Shown here: piece by piece, positions 1 to 7,840 of the stretch
How positions within the stretch are numbered: position 1 is the first letter of the stretch
Layout: each line of letters opens with the position of its first letter
Assembly: GCA_047635695.1 (NCBI GenBank)
Contig: JBLILN010000001.1
Location: forward strand, 62,001 to 126,000
Length of the DNA: 64,000 bases
Direction of reading: 5' to 3'
Source: UBA2136 sp047635695
Lineage (GTDB): Bacteria > Pseudomonadota > Alphaproteobacteria > UBA2136
The notes under the pieces: model-generated
What the model saw: only the letters and a program-made list of their open reading frames with translations
The model's database searches: none
What the model was told of the DNA's origin: nothing
Translations under genes and position numbers: made by a program

Positions 1-6
1 AAAAGC

Positions 7-30
7 AGTGCCTTACTTCGGTAGGGCACT
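7..30 (+). promoter_or_regulatory. UUCG-capped hairpin upstream of atpC
   Basis: Ten-base-pair stem AGTGCCTTAC / GTAGGGCACT closed by a TTCG tetraloop, lying just upstream of atpC and presumably between atpD and atpC. There is no U-tract after it, so it is unlikely to be a terminator. An mRNA processing or stability element that tunes the relative expression of the two genes is the likeliest reading (inference). Confidence 0.5.
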
Positions 31-56
31 CCTATTAAAATTAAAGGACTAAACAC

Positions 57-458
57 ATGCAATTTGATCTTGTAACACCAGAGGAACTTCTTGTAAGCCA
101 TGAAGTGACTTACGTGAGTGTACCTGGTAGTGAAGGCTCTTTCGGTGTCTTAGAGGGTCACCAACCAACACTTTCTACCTTGCAGCCAGGCGCTGTTGAA
201 GTTGAAGTGGACGGTGAAACAAAGCTTTACTATGTTGGTTTTGGTTTTGTTGATGTGACAGCCGAAAAAGTAACGGTTCTTGCAGAAGAAGCTATGGCTA
301 AAACGGATATTGATGCAGTCGATACTGAATCACAGCTAGCAGCCGCTTCAGACAAGCTTTCAAAGCTTATTAAAAGTGCAGGCGAAAAGAGTGATATTGA
401 ACAGCTTACACGCAAGGTAACTTGCCTAGAAGCTTGTTTAAAATTAGCAAAAAGCTAG
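57..458 (+). CDS. atpC: ATP synthase F1 epsilon subunit
   Basis: Epsilon subunit of the F1 catalytic sector, the rotor protein that couples gamma to the c-ring and can inhibit ATP hydrolysis. The 133-residue length is normal. The N-terminal beta-sandwich is recognisable from MQFDLVTPEELL and the GSEGSFGVLEGHQP segment (about residues 24-37), followed by the GxGFVDVTAEKVTVLAE strand. The C-terminal half is a predicted helical hairpin. The start is supported by AAAGGA about 9 nt upstream. It is the last gene of its operon: a strong terminator follows within 20 nt, and atpD is expected just left of the window edge. Confidence 0.96.
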   Translation: MQFDLVTPEELLVSHEVTYVSVPGSEGSFGVLEGHQPTLSTLQPGAVEVEVDGETKLYYVGFGFVDVTAEKVTVLAEEAMAKTDIDAVDTESQLAAASDKLSKLIKSAGEKSDIEQLTRKVTCLEACLKLAKS

Positions 459-474
459 TTTAACAACATTATAT

Positions 475-502
475 AAGCCCCTATATGTTTTAGGGGCTTT
501 TT
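475..502 (+). terminator. Intrinsic terminator after atpC
   Basis: Stem AAGCCCCTA / TAGGGGCTT with a 7-nt loop followed by a run of T. It ends the ATP synthase operon. Confidence 0.85.
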
Positions 503-530
503 ATTTAAATATTAAAAAAGGGTATAAGCC

Positions 531-776
531 ATGATGGTTGTAACAGAAGCTGACCGCGACAAGGTTAAGCAGTATTTAAAAGAAGCTGTAAAAGCAACAG
601 AACGTTTAACAGAAGAACAAGCGCATATCCGCGATATTCTTAATACTTTAAAAGCGGACCACGATATTCCACCAAAAATTTCTCGTAAAATTATCACGGC
701 GATGCGTAAAGGTAACGCACCAGAAGTGAAAGAAGAGAACGACATGTTTGAAGATCTCTTCGAAATTGTTGGCTAA
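531..776 (+). CDS. Small acidic helical protein, possibly T4 DsbA-like DNA-binding
   Basis: An 81-residue, mostly helical charged protein with an N-terminal amphipathic helix (about residues 7-45), then PPKISRKIITAMRKGN (51-66) and an acidic C-terminus ending in a FEDLFEIV motif. This layout (helix, basic patch, acidic tail) resembles phage T4 DsbA, a small double-stranded-DNA-binding protein, but I rely on remembered similarity only and the assignment is tentative. Two ATG codons occur in tandem at 531 and 534, and either could be the start. The gene stands alone between two intrinsic terminators, so it is a separate short transcript. Confidence 0.8.
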   Translation: MMVVTEADRDKVKQYLKEAVKATERLTEEQAHIRDILNTLKADHDIPPKISRKIITAMRKGNAPEVKEENDMFEDLFEIVG

Positions 777-806
777 AAATTAAAGCTACAGGCAATATAG
801 TTTTAT

Positions 807-836
807 AAAAAGCTCCGTTTTAGGGGCTTTTTTTTA
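807..836 (+). terminator. Intrinsic terminator
   Basis: Stem AAGCTCC / GGGGCTT (with one G-T pair) followed by eight or more T, directly after the 81-residue gene. Confidence 0.8.
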
Positions 837-955
837 TACTTGTAATGAACCCTAAATACCCCCATACTTCTAAGTAAGGAATAAACTTTACCCTTTTAAA
901 ACTGCTTGCAGTTAAATAACTTCGCCGCACTTTTTCGAGTGCTAAGGAACCTCTA

Positions 956-1564
956 ATGCAAAACTTAAACGCCATTGAACGTGCATATCATGCATGTGTA
1001 AAAGGTGAGGCTGACGCCTTAAAAATGTTAAAGAAAAAGCTGTGGGCGAAGTGTAAAACAAACCCCAAAGCTGCTATTTTAACCATGCGCCGTTTGTTGA
1101 TGCCTTTTGCTGAATATAAACAATATTTAATGAATTTTGACCCCACAAATGACGCTGAAGGCGCGCATTTATTTGCCGACCTTTTAAATTATGCCGCCAA
1201 AGACCCTGCTATTGGTCACAAGGATGTTTATTATCTCTTTAAAGGTTATGCTATTTGGTTTGCCATCCGTATGGGTTGTAAGCCTTATTGGGCAAACCCT
1301 AAAATTGCTGGTAATAACATTGTGAGTATTGCGCTTGTAAGTGCCACAGGTGCTTCTTTTTATCATGATCCTGACAGGTCAAAATTAGAAACCCTAAAAG
1401 TACATTACGCTGATATTTTAGAAAAACGCAGTGCAGAAGGTTTTACACCTTCCGTCTCACGCTTTAAAAAAATACGCGCCTTTTTTGAATATTATAAAAA
1501 AGGTAAAACCCATCCCTTATCTAAAAAGAGTATAAAATTTTTAGAACGCACACAAAAATGTTAA
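956..1564 (+). CDS. Hypothetical protein, 202 aa
   Basis: I do not recognise this protein. It is lysine-rich and predicted mainly helical, with no signal peptide and no convincing membrane segment. A hydrophobic aromatic patch, VYYLFKGYAIWFAIRMG, lies near residue 85, and the C-terminal third is strongly basic (KKIRAFFEYYKKGK). Codon use matches its neighbours, and it has its own terminator, so it is probably a real cytoplasmic protein expressed from its own promoter in the upstream gap. No ribosome binding site stands out beyond AAGGAA about 9 nt before the ATG. Confidence 0.75.
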   Translation: MQNLNAIERAYHACVKGEADALKMLKKKLWAKCKTNPKAAILTMRRLLMPFAEYKQYLMNFDPTNDAEGAHLFADLLNYAAKDPAIGHKDVYYLFKGYAIWFAIRMGCKPYWANPKIAGNNIVSIALVSATGASFYHDPDRSKLETLKVHYADILEKRSAEGFTPSVSRFKKIRAFFEYYKKGKTHPLSKKSIKFLERTQKC

Positions 1565-1578
1565 TGAAGTCTAAAACA

Positions 1579-1606
1579 AAAAAGCTCCTGGTCGGGAGCT
1601 TTTTTG
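1579..1606. terminator. Bidirectional intrinsic terminator
   Basis: Stem AAAAGCTCC / GGAGCTTTT with A-rich and T-rich flanks on both sides. It lies between the plus-strand orphan gene and the convergent nadE, so it can serve both. Confidence 0.85.
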
Positions 1607-1734
1607 TTTGTTGAGAGGGTATGTTATCTTCATTAGAATCGACCTAATTAGGAGAACAAGTGTTTTTTCAGTATTAAATTTAACCTATTAGTTTATCGTT
1701 TGCAATAACTTTATTAACTCATTTGTTGAATGTG

Positions 1735-3357
1735 CTAAAATTTATACTTGTTTACAAGAGGGTAGCGCCAGTCTGAGTTGAAGGAAATCTTATGTATTTT
1801 AACACCTGGAGCGCCCTGATAGCGTTTGTGCTCGCTATTTTTAAGTAAATTTAAAACTTTTTCAACCGTTTCTTTTTCATAGCCTTTGTCTGATATTTGT
1901 ACGGCACTTAATTTTTCTTCAATGGCATATTTTAAAATAGCATCTAATATTTTGTAAGGCGGTAGGTTATCACTGTCTTTTTGCCCAGGTGCAAGCTCTG
2001 GCGTCGGTTCTTTTTCAATGCTATGGGTTGGGATAATGGTTTTGTGACGATTTATATGGCGGCTGAGTGCGTAAACTTCCGTTTTATAAAGGTCTTTAAT
2101 AATGTTGAAACCGCCGTTCATGTCCCCATACAGCGTGCAAAAACCTACGGCCACCTCACTTTTATTACCTGTTGTCAGCAACAAGGCACCTGTATTGTTT
2201 GATAATGCCATTAATATTGTGCCTCTGGCACGGGCTTGTAAATTTTCATGCGTGACACTGTTCAGGTCACCTGTTTGTTCAAGCACTTTGGTGATGGCTT
2301 TGACAGTGTCTTTAATGGGCAAGGTGTGGGTTTGAATGCCGAGGTTGTTAGCAAGTTCAAGGGCGTCATTATTTGAATGGTCGCTAGTGTGTTTGGACGG
2401 TAATAAAGCGCCTGTCACATTTTGAGCGCCTAAAACATCGACAGCAATGGCCGCTATCAGCGCACTGTCAATACCACCGCTTAAGCCGAGAATAGCTTTT
2501 GTAAACCCTGATTTTTGCATATAGTCGCCAAAGCCCATTTTAAGGGCGCTATATATGTTTTCTTGCAGTTGTAATGCAGGTTCTGAAGCAACAGTTTTTT
2601 CAAACTTGTATAATGCGCCATTTTGCACAAGTGATAAAACGTCGCCTTGAGTGGCCCATGGCGCAAATTTGTTTTGTGCGTCTTCGTTTGGGTTAATGGT
2701 GAAGCTACGGCCGTCGAATAAAATATCGTCTTGGCCGCCCACAAGGTTGTTATAGAGTAGGGGTAAACCTGTTTCCCACACACGGTCTTGACAAAAGCCA
2801 ACACGGAAATCTTCCTTGCCTAATTCGTAGGGTGAGGCGTTGATGGAAATGAAAAAATCGGCACCTGCTTTTTTAAGGGTAGAGGCAACTTCAGGCCACC
2901 ATGTGTCATGGCAAACGAGTAAACCGATATTAATACCTTTAAAAGGAATGGTTTTATTGTTAATACCCACCGTAAAAACACGTTTTTCATCCATCACACC
3001 GAAGTTGGGTAAACACTGTTTGTAAATTGTCTGCTGAATTTTTCGGTTGTGAATAAAATGCACGGCATTGTAAATTTGGCCGTCAATGGCATCGCGCCAT
3101 GGCACGCTAAGGAAGAGGGCGGTATTTTCAACTTTGGCCACAATATCAAGCGTGGCTTGTTGAAGGTCGTCAATGAATTGTGGTCTTAAAATAAGGTCTT
3201 GTGGTGTATATCCACATAAAACAGCTTCAGGCAGAACGCAAATATCGGCTTTTTGCGCACATGCCATATTATATTGCTGCAAAACTAACTTAGTATTGCC
3301 GACTATATCACCCACTGTGGGGTTTATTTGACCGTTATAAATACGCAGATTAACCAT
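1735..3357 (-). CDS. nadE: Glutamine-dependent NAD+ synthetase
   Basis: Catalyses the last step of NAD synthesis: nicotinic acid adenine dinucleotide, ATP and glutamine give NAD+. The 540-residue protein has the two-domain glutamine-using architecture. The N-terminal carbon-nitrogen hydrolase domain (about 1-260) carries the Glu-Lys-Cys triad in PEAVLCGY (about 44), YKQCLPNFGVMDEKRVF (about 113) and LLVCHDTWWPE (about 150). The C-terminal ATP-pyrophosphatase domain carries the P-loop LGLSGGIDSALIAAI near 290 and TTGNKSEVAVGFCTLYGDMNGG near 390. The ATG at 3357 is followed by the family-typical MVNLRIYNGQINPTVGD. Monocistronic. Confidence 0.96.
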   Translation of the reverse strand: MVNLRIYNGQINPTVGDIVGNTKLVLQQYNMACAQKADICVLPEAVLCGYTPQDLILRPQFIDDLQQATLDIVAKVENTALFLSVPWRDAIDGQIYNAVHFIHNRKIQQTIYKQCLPNFGVMDEKRVFTVGINNKTIPFKGINIGLLVCHDTWWPEVASTLKKAGADFFISINASPYELGKEDFRVGFCQDRVWETGLPLLYNNLVGGQDDILFDGRSFTINPNEDAQNKFAPWATQGDVLSLVQNGALYKFEKTVASEPALQLQENIYSALKMGFGDYMQKSGFTKAILGLSGGIDSALIAAIAVDVLGAQNVTGALLPSKHTSDHSNNDALELANNLGIQTHTLPIKDTVKAITKVLEQTGDLNSVTHENLQARARGTILMALSNNTGALLLTTGNKSEVAVGFCTLYGDMNGGFNIIKDLYKTEVYALSRHINRHKTIIPTHSIEKEPTPELAPGQKDSDNLPPYKILDAILKYAIEEKLSAVQISDKGYEKETVEKVLNLLKNSEHKRYQGAPGVKIHKISFNSDWRYPLVNKYKF

Positions 3358-3395
3358 GTTTTTTATGACCCTTATTAAAAAGAGATTATAGCATA

Positions 3396-3425
3396 AAAAA
3401 AGAGAGCAATTAAGCTCTCTTTTTA
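3396..3425. terminator. Bidirectional intrinsic terminator
   Basis: AAAAAGAGAGC and GCTCTCTTTTT arms around a 6-nt loop. On the minus strand it ends the orphan gene at 3451-3813. Confidence 0.8.
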
Positions 3426-3450
3426 TGTCGATATTGCAGTTGAACAGTGT

Positions 3451-3813
3451 TTAAAATAATGACCAGTTACGCCAGAATTTTAAATTTCTGAAGCGTGCTT
3501 CACGGTAATGTTCCGTGTAAATGACTTCGAGTTCTTTGTTAACGTCCAATAAAGCATCATCCGTTTCATTTTTTTCTGAGTCCGTTTGAATATAAAAAGA
3601 ACCATGCATATTCCAAAATTTATAACCTAGGCTGCCATTAAGTCTATATTCGACGCAAATATGTGGCTCATCTTCTATTTGACGGTCAGTGAAATCGCGC
3701 CTGTTATATTCGCCTTCCTGCATACAGTTGTGTTTAAGCAAGGTGTCAAAAACTTGGTTGGCGGTTTTTGTGGTTAAGGTGTAGTTTTTTCTATGGTATC
3801 TGTGTTGGGACAT
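3451..3813 (-). CDS. Orphan protein, paralogue of the next gene
   Basis: A 120-residue protein of unknown function. The ATG at 3813 is preferred over the longer reading from 3852 because AGGAG lies just upstream of it and the extra 13 residues look non-coding. It is clearly paralogous to the product of 3911-4237: TANQVFDTLLKH (about 18-29) matches IAQAVFDILVKY, and the segment SFYIQTDSEK to NKELEVIYTEHYREA (about 75-108) matches QFYIENDG to NKELAIIYQQHCAEI. A short predicted alpha-beta domain is likely; there is no signal peptide. A terminator follows. Confidence 0.75.
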   Translation of the reverse strand: MSQHRYHRKNYTLTTKTANQVFDTLLKHNCMQEGEYNRRDFTDRQIEDEPHICVEYRLNGSLGYKFWNMHGSFYIQTDSEKNETDDALLDVNKELEVIYTEHYREARFRNLKFWRNWSLF

Positions 3814-3825
3814 AGGATTGCTCCT
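3814..3825 (-). promoter_or_regulatory. Hairpin spanning the ribosome binding site
   Basis: Read on the minus strand, AGGA-GCAA-TCCT immediately precedes the ATG at 3813, pairing the SD with the bases adjoining the start codon. Upstream, ACACAC (3842-3847) and a T-rich tract complete a leader resembling those of other small genes in the window. Confidence 0.4.
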
Positions 3826-3910
3826 GTTGAAAAAACAATAAGTGTGTATCAAAATAAAGTATAAGATCTTTTATGTTACTTTACAAGTGGTTGTATGTTT
3901 TTAGGTGTTG

Positions 3911-4237
3911 TTATGATGCTGCAATTTCTGCGCAATGCTGTTGGTAAATAATAGCCAACTCTTTGTTGGCGTCATTTGTAGATTCATGCGGTGTTTTAAC
4001 GCCGTCATTTTCAATGTAAAATTGACGATTGGCGTTGTAAAATCTATCGTGCGTATAATGGCTTAAAACATAGCGTGTGCAAATATTTTTGCTATCACAT
4101 TGAATAGACATAAACAATTTGTGCTCGTAGTATTTGTTGCGTAAGAATTTGTATTTTACCAAAATATCAAAAACAGCTTGGGCAATTTTTGCGCTTAAAT
4201 AACTTTGACGTGGTAGGTTGTCTTTGTTGTTAGGCAT
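3911..4237 (-). CDS. Orphan protein, paralogue of the 3451-3813 product
   Basis: A 108-residue protein of unknown function, related along most of its length to the neighbouring product (see that entry for the matching segments). The order is an N-terminal basic stretch, a helix IAQAVFDILVKY, a central strand region with ICTRYVLSHY, then QFYIEND and a C-terminal helix NKELAIIYQQHC. The two genes are tandem and in the same orientation, which suggests local duplication followed by strong divergence. This copy has its own promoter-like sequence and RBS hairpin. Histidine and tyrosine rich, no cysteine clusters, no membrane segment. Confidence 0.75.
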   Translation of the reverse strand: MPNNKDNLPRQSYLSAKIAQAVFDILVKYKFLRNKYYEHKLFMSIQCDSKNICTRYVLSHYTHDRFYNANRQFYIENDGVKTPHESTNDANKELAIIYQQHCAEIAAS

Positions 4238-4241
4238 AGTT

Positions 4242-4257
4242 TTTCCTTAAAGGGAAA
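4242..4257 (-). promoter_or_regulatory. Hairpin spanning the ribosome binding site
   Basis: On the minus strand TTTCC-CTTTAA-GGAAA places the AAGGA SD of the 108-residue gene in the 3' arm of a 5-bp stem. The leader upstream includes CGACACACC (4269-4276). Confidence 0.45.
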
Positions 4258-4289
4258 GTAAAAGAAGAGGTGTGTCGATTGATATTTTT

Positions 4290-4319
4290 AAACTATCCTT
4301 TTTGCACTTGCGCTGTCAA
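4290..4319 (-). promoter_or_regulatory. Sigma-70-like promoter
   Basis: Minus-strand TTGACA (4314-4319) and TAGTTT (4290-4295) spaced by 18 nt, upstream of the 108-residue orphan gene. Confidence 0.45.
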
Positions 4320-4381
4320 TCCTTTATTTTTAAGGCTTTTTATGGCATAAAAGCATGTAGAAAAATTATTGAGCGAAATTG

Positions 4382-5140
4382 ATGAAAAATTTAAACCTGC
4401 CTTGTGAATATGTTGACCCTTTCCGTGAAGAAGACCCTAATTTATGGGTGAAGATAGAGCATTTAGGGCGTTATATGTTTGCCCGTGACCAGCTTGCGGC
4501 TAAAGGGTCTAAATTACACCTCGACCTAGGCTGTGCAACAGGCTACGGTTTGCGTGAACTAGAAGGCGTTGTCACACAAGCTGTGGGGATGGACTATGAC
4601 CAAGATGCATTAGACATCGCGTCAAGCCGCCTCGAGAAAACAAAACTCATTCATATTGATTTAGATGAAGCCCCTATTTCTTCTCAAATCAAAGAAAATA
4701 GCGTTACGTCTGTTACGGCGTTTGAGTTTATGGAACATGTCGATAATGTCGAAAAACTTATAGATAACTTGCGCACGGTTATGGTGGAAGGCGGCACTGT
4801 AATTGCTTCTGTACCTAATATTTTATTTGAAAAAGAAGACGATCACGGTAACCCAATGAACCCACACCACGACCGTATTTTTAAAGACGGTGAATTTAAA
4901 GCTATTTTAGAAGCGCGTGGTTTTTCAGTGGAAATGGAACTTGGGCAACCACTGGTAGGCGATTTACCTTTGAAAGAAAAGAAGCTGACAAAGAAAAAAA
5001 TTATTACAAGCAAGCCTTCACGTTTGCCTGAAATGCAAAAGCCAGACGTGGTACGTGCCTTTGCCTATATGTTTGCTTATCCACAATGTGAAAATATTGC
5101 TAAAACTTATGCTTACACTTTTGTCGCAAAAGCAGTATAG
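4382..5140 (+). CDS. Class I SAM-dependent methyltransferase
   Basis: A 252-residue Rossmann-fold methyltransferase. Motif I LDLGCATGYG lies at about 47-56, the acidic end of strand 2 in VGMDYDQDALDIA at about 69, and the post-motif region SVTAFEFMEHVDN at about 115 matches the UbiE/Coq5-like Methyltransf_11 pattern. The substrate cannot be read from the sequence. A basic insertion, LKEKKLTKKKIITSKPSR, follows the catalytic fold near residue 200. ATG at 4382 is preferred over the TTG codon directly before it. It is followed 30 nt later by a small gene that may share its transcript. Confidence 0.85.
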   Translation: MKNLNLPCEYVDPFREEDPNLWVKIEHLGRYMFARDQLAAKGSKLHLDLGCATGYGLRELEGVVTQAVGMDYDQDALDIASSRLEKTKLIHIDLDEAPISSQIKENSVTSVTAFEFMEHVDNVEKLIDNLRTVMVEGGTVIASVPNILFEKEDDHGNPMNPHHDRIFKDGEFKAILEARGFSVEMELGQPLVGDLPLKEKKLTKKKIITSKPSRLPEMQKPDVVRAFAYMFAYPQCENIAKTYAYTFVAKAV

Positions 5141-5169
5141 TAAAAAAAATTTTATGAAGGAGTAAACCT

Positions 5170-5403
5170 ATGACTATTGAAACAGCACTTGAAGCCGTCT
5201 ATGAATCACTTCATGCCGACAATGACGCGATCGATGCATGTATCGCAAACCTCAAAGCCGCTATGATCGAAGAAAAAGCGAAAGAAGTTGAAGTAGCGGC
5301 TGCACGTTTACCTGTTCCAAACCGTGAAGGACGCAACATGATGAAGTCATACTTTAAAAAGCGTGGCGTTAAATTGAAGTTTATTATAGCCGCTGCAGAA
5401 TAA
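5170..5403 (+). CDS. Small helical hypothetical protein, 77 aa
   Basis: The sequence begins with a predicted amphipathic helix rich in Ala, Glu and Asp (residues 1-45) and ends with a basic segment, MMKSYFKKRGVKLKF (about 57-71). I do not recognise a family. The ribosome binding site GAAGGAG lies 8 nt before the ATG. It is probably co-transcribed with the methyltransferase 29 nt upstream, as no terminator separates them and one follows it. Confidence 0.75.
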   Translation: MTIETALEAVYESLHADNDAIDACIANLKAAMIEEKAKEVEVAAARLPVPNREGRNMMKSYFKKRGVKLKFIIAAAE

Positions 5404-5431
5404 GCATTCTTACAGGTTTGTTTGATTAATT

Positions 5432-5461
5432 AAAAACACTCTCCTTGAAGGGTGTTTTTTT
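5432..5461 (+). terminator. Intrinsic terminator
   Basis: Eight-pair stem AACACTCT / AGGGTGTT with loop CCTTGA and a run of seven T. Confidence 0.85.
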
Positions 5462-5640
5462 ATGTATACATAAAGTCGAAATTATTGTTGCGGTATTTGT
5501 CTGTAAGCGTTATATATAACAGCGACATTATATAGCCTAAGGGCAATCCTTTTTTAAAGTCTGTTTTTAGGCTAATTCCTACTTATAATACATATTTATG
5601 TATTTAAAAGTTTTTAACTTTCACTATGAGGTAATTTATT

Positions 5641-5814
5641 ATGACACCATTTTTATGGGTTATACTTGTAATAGTTGTGGTTTTTTCACTGGTTTGTGCG
5701 GCTCAATGGCTCGCAATGAAATCAAAAGAAAAGCGAGAGGCTGATATGGAATCGTTAACGCAGCATGATAATATTTATGATTCTATTCATGATGATAAAC
5801 GCACCAAATATTAA
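5641..5814 (+). CDS. Small single-pass membrane protein, 57 aa
   Basis: A short open frame with a clear membrane segment at residues 4-24 (FLWVILVIVVVFSLVCAA) and a charged C-terminal tail (KSKEKREADMESL, then His/Asp-rich). GAGG 10 nt upstream of the ATG is a plausible SD, and a strong terminator follows within 15 nt; both support a real gene. It is separated from the previous gene by a terminator and about 180 nt, so it has its own promoter. The function is unknown. Confidence 0.65.
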   Translation: MTPFLWVILVIVVVFSLVCAAQWLAMKSKEKREADMESLTQHDNIYDSIHDDKRTKY

Positions 5815-5826
5815 TACTTATATCGA

Positions 5827-5856
5827 AAAAAACCCTGCTTTATGCAGGGTTTTTTA
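5827..5856. terminator. Bidirectional intrinsic terminator
   Basis: AAAACCCTGC / GCAGGGTTTT around TTTAT. It serves the 57-residue gene and the convergent pet operon. Confidence 0.85.
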
Positions 5857-5884
5857 TTTGTTGCTTATAGCGCTATATCGTTGG

Positions 5885-6583
5885 CTATTTTTTCACACTT
5901 TGCCAAATACGGCGCTTTGTGAAGTAAAGAAGTATCGCCAATAGGAATACGTAAATAAGAACGAATATCCCAAGCTGTTGACGGCTTTTAAGTTCAGGTT
6001 CGGCTGTCCACTGCAAGAAGTAGGTAACATCCTTCGCCATTTGCTTAACAGTCGCTTCTGTACCATCAATGTATTCTACCTGTTCGTCGCTTAACGGTGT
6101 GGGCATGGCAATGTTGTGCCCTGCAAAGTACCTGTTATATGAAGCGCCTTCAGGCAGTTCATGGTCTGATGGTGCATCCTCGTAACCTGTTAGAAGTGCG
6201 TAAACGTAGTTTGCACCGTCACCACGTGCTTTGTTCATAACACTCAAGTCAGGTAATATCTTGGCATATACTGCCGCTGCATCTTCGTCTGCAAGGCTTG
6301 ACATGAAAGGCGCACCGATAGACATTTCCATGTTTGCAGCAAGGCGTTTAATTTCGTCTTCAGTGAAACCAACCTTTGCAAGGTCACGGTGTTTTATATA
6401 CTTCATGCTGTGGCATGACATACAAACTTCTGTTGCCACTTGGTAGCCACGTAGTATTGTATCTTTTTCCCAGTCCGATGTTGCTTTATTAAAGCTCCAG
6501 TCTTGCTGAGGGTAATGCATTGCACCAGATGCATAGGCATTACCCGATACAATAAGAAGGGCCGCTAATAGTAGTTTTTTCAT
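5885..6583 (-). CDS. petC: Cytochrome c1 of the bc1 complex
   Basis: Haem-c subunit that passes electrons from the Rieske protein to soluble cytochrome c. An N-terminal Sec signal peptide (about 1-18, ending AYA) is followed by the haem attachment site CMSCH near residue 54 and by the Met ligand region IAMPTPLSDEQVEY near 158. A single C-terminal membrane anchor, LGIFVLIYVFLLAILLYF (about 205-222), ends in a basic tail. The 232-residue length fits. It is the last gene of petA-petB-petC, 14 nt after petB. Confidence 0.96.
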   Translation of the reverse strand: MKKLLLAALLIVSGNAYASGAMHYPQQDWSFNKATSDWEKDTILRGYQVATEVCMSCHSMKYIKHRDLAKVGFTEDEIKRLAANMEMSIGAPFMSSLADEDAAAVYAKILPDLSVMNKARGDGANYVYALLTGYEDAPSDHELPEGASYNRYFAGHNIAMPTPLSDEQVEYIDGTEATVKQMAKDVTYFLQWTAEPELKSRQQLGIFVLIYVFLLAILLYFTKRRIWQSVKK

Positions 6584-6597
6584 ATTTTTAATCCTTC

Positions 6598-7821
6598 TTA
6601 TATGCTTTTTGGCAGTGGTTTTGTTTTTTCAAACTTCGCAACCCAAGGTAAGGCGAAGAAGAAGCCAAAGTATAGGAATGTTGCTACTTGAGACATCCAT
6701 GTATATGGCTGTTCAGCAGGTTTACCACCTAACCAACCAAGGAAGAAGAAGTTAACAACAAATAACCAAAACATAACTTTATAGACAGGGCGGAACCTTG
6801 CACTGCGCACTTTTGATTTATCCAACCAAGGAAGGACAAACAAAATAGCAATCGCACTTACCATGGCAATTACACCCAACAACTTACTATCAAGGAAGAA
6901 GATGTTGAAGTTGATGGCACGTAATATTGCGTAGAAAGGTAGGAAGTACCATTCAGGCACAATATGCGCAGGTGTGCTCATAGGGTCAGCAGGGATGTAG
7001 TTATCAGGGTGACCTAAAGCATCTGGCATATAAAATACCATGTAAAGGAAAGGCAGCATGTAAATAGACAATCCAAACATATCTTTCACCGTATAGTAAG
7101 GGTGGAAAGGTATAAAGTCGGTGTCTTTTTTCAAGTCGATACCTGTCGGGTTGTTTGACTTCACCTTACGGTTATGTAGCGCCCATAGGTGTAGGAAAAC
7201 AAAGGCCAGTATCACAAATGGTAATAAGAAGTGTAATGAGAAGAAACGGTTTAACGTCGCGTCATTCACACCATAACCACCCCAAACCCAAACAACAATG
7301 TCTTCACCCACAAGTGGGATAACAGAGATAAGGTTGGTGATAACTTGCGCACCCCAGAAGGACATTTGTCCCCAAGGTAAAACGTAGCCAAGGAATGATG
7401 TCGCCATCATTAGGAAGAAGATAACAACGCCCATCCACCATAAAACTTCACGCGGGGACTTGTAAGACCCATAGTAAAGGCCACGGCCCATGTGCATATA
7501 AACCACCATAAAGAAGAAGCTAGAGCCAACCATGTGAAGGTTACGGATTAACCAACCCCAGTTAACGTCACGCATGATGTGCTGAATACTATCAAAAGCC
7601 AAGTTAGCGTCGGCTTTATAATGCATTGTTAAAAAGAAGCCTGTTAAAATTTGCAATAGAAGTGCAATACCAGCAAGAGAACCAAAGTTCCATGCATAGT
7701 TTAAATTTTTAGGTGCAGGGTAGTCTACCAGTTCTTTTTTCATTAAGCTGAAAATTGGTAGGCGGTCTTCAAACCATTCGAGTTTTGTTTTCGGGTTTGG
7801 GTTTACGCTGTGTTTAGCCAT
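6598..7821 (-). CDS. petB: Cytochrome b of the bc1 complex
   Basis: Membrane core of the ubiquinol-cytochrome c reductase. The 407-residue, full-length (unsplit) cytochrome b has eight predicted membrane helices. Hallmarks include the haem-binding His pairs in the second and fourth helices, LPWGQMSFWGAQVITNL near 155, and the Qo-site PEWYFLPFY motif near 290. The start at 7821 (MAKHSVNPN) is preferred because AAGGATTATATAA lies just upstream; the longer reading from 7869 would run into petA. The product has the full-length alphaproteobacterial/mitochondrial type, not the split b6/subunit IV type. Confidence 0.96.
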   Translation of the reverse strand: MAKHSVNPNPKTKLEWFEDRLPIFSLMKKELVDYPAPKNLNYAWNFGSLAGIALLLQILTGFFLTMHYKADANLAFDSIQHIMRDVNWGWLIRNLHMVGSSFFFMVVYMHMGRGLYYGSYKSPREVLWWMGVVIFFLMMATSFLGYVLPWGQMSFWGAQVITNLISVIPLVGEDIVVWVWGGYGVNDATLNRFFSLHFLLPFVILAFVFLHLWALHNRKVKSNNPTGIDLKKDTDFIPFHPYYTVKDMFGLSIYMLPFLYMVFYMPDALGHPDNYIPADPMSTPAHIVPEWYFLPFYAILRAINFNIFFLDSKLLGVIAMVSAIAILFVLPWLDKSKVRSARFRPVYKVMFWLFVVNFFFLGWLGGKPAEQPYTWMSQVATFLYFGFFFALPWVAKFEKTKPLPKSI

Positions 7822-7840
7822 TTTATATAATCCTTTCCCG

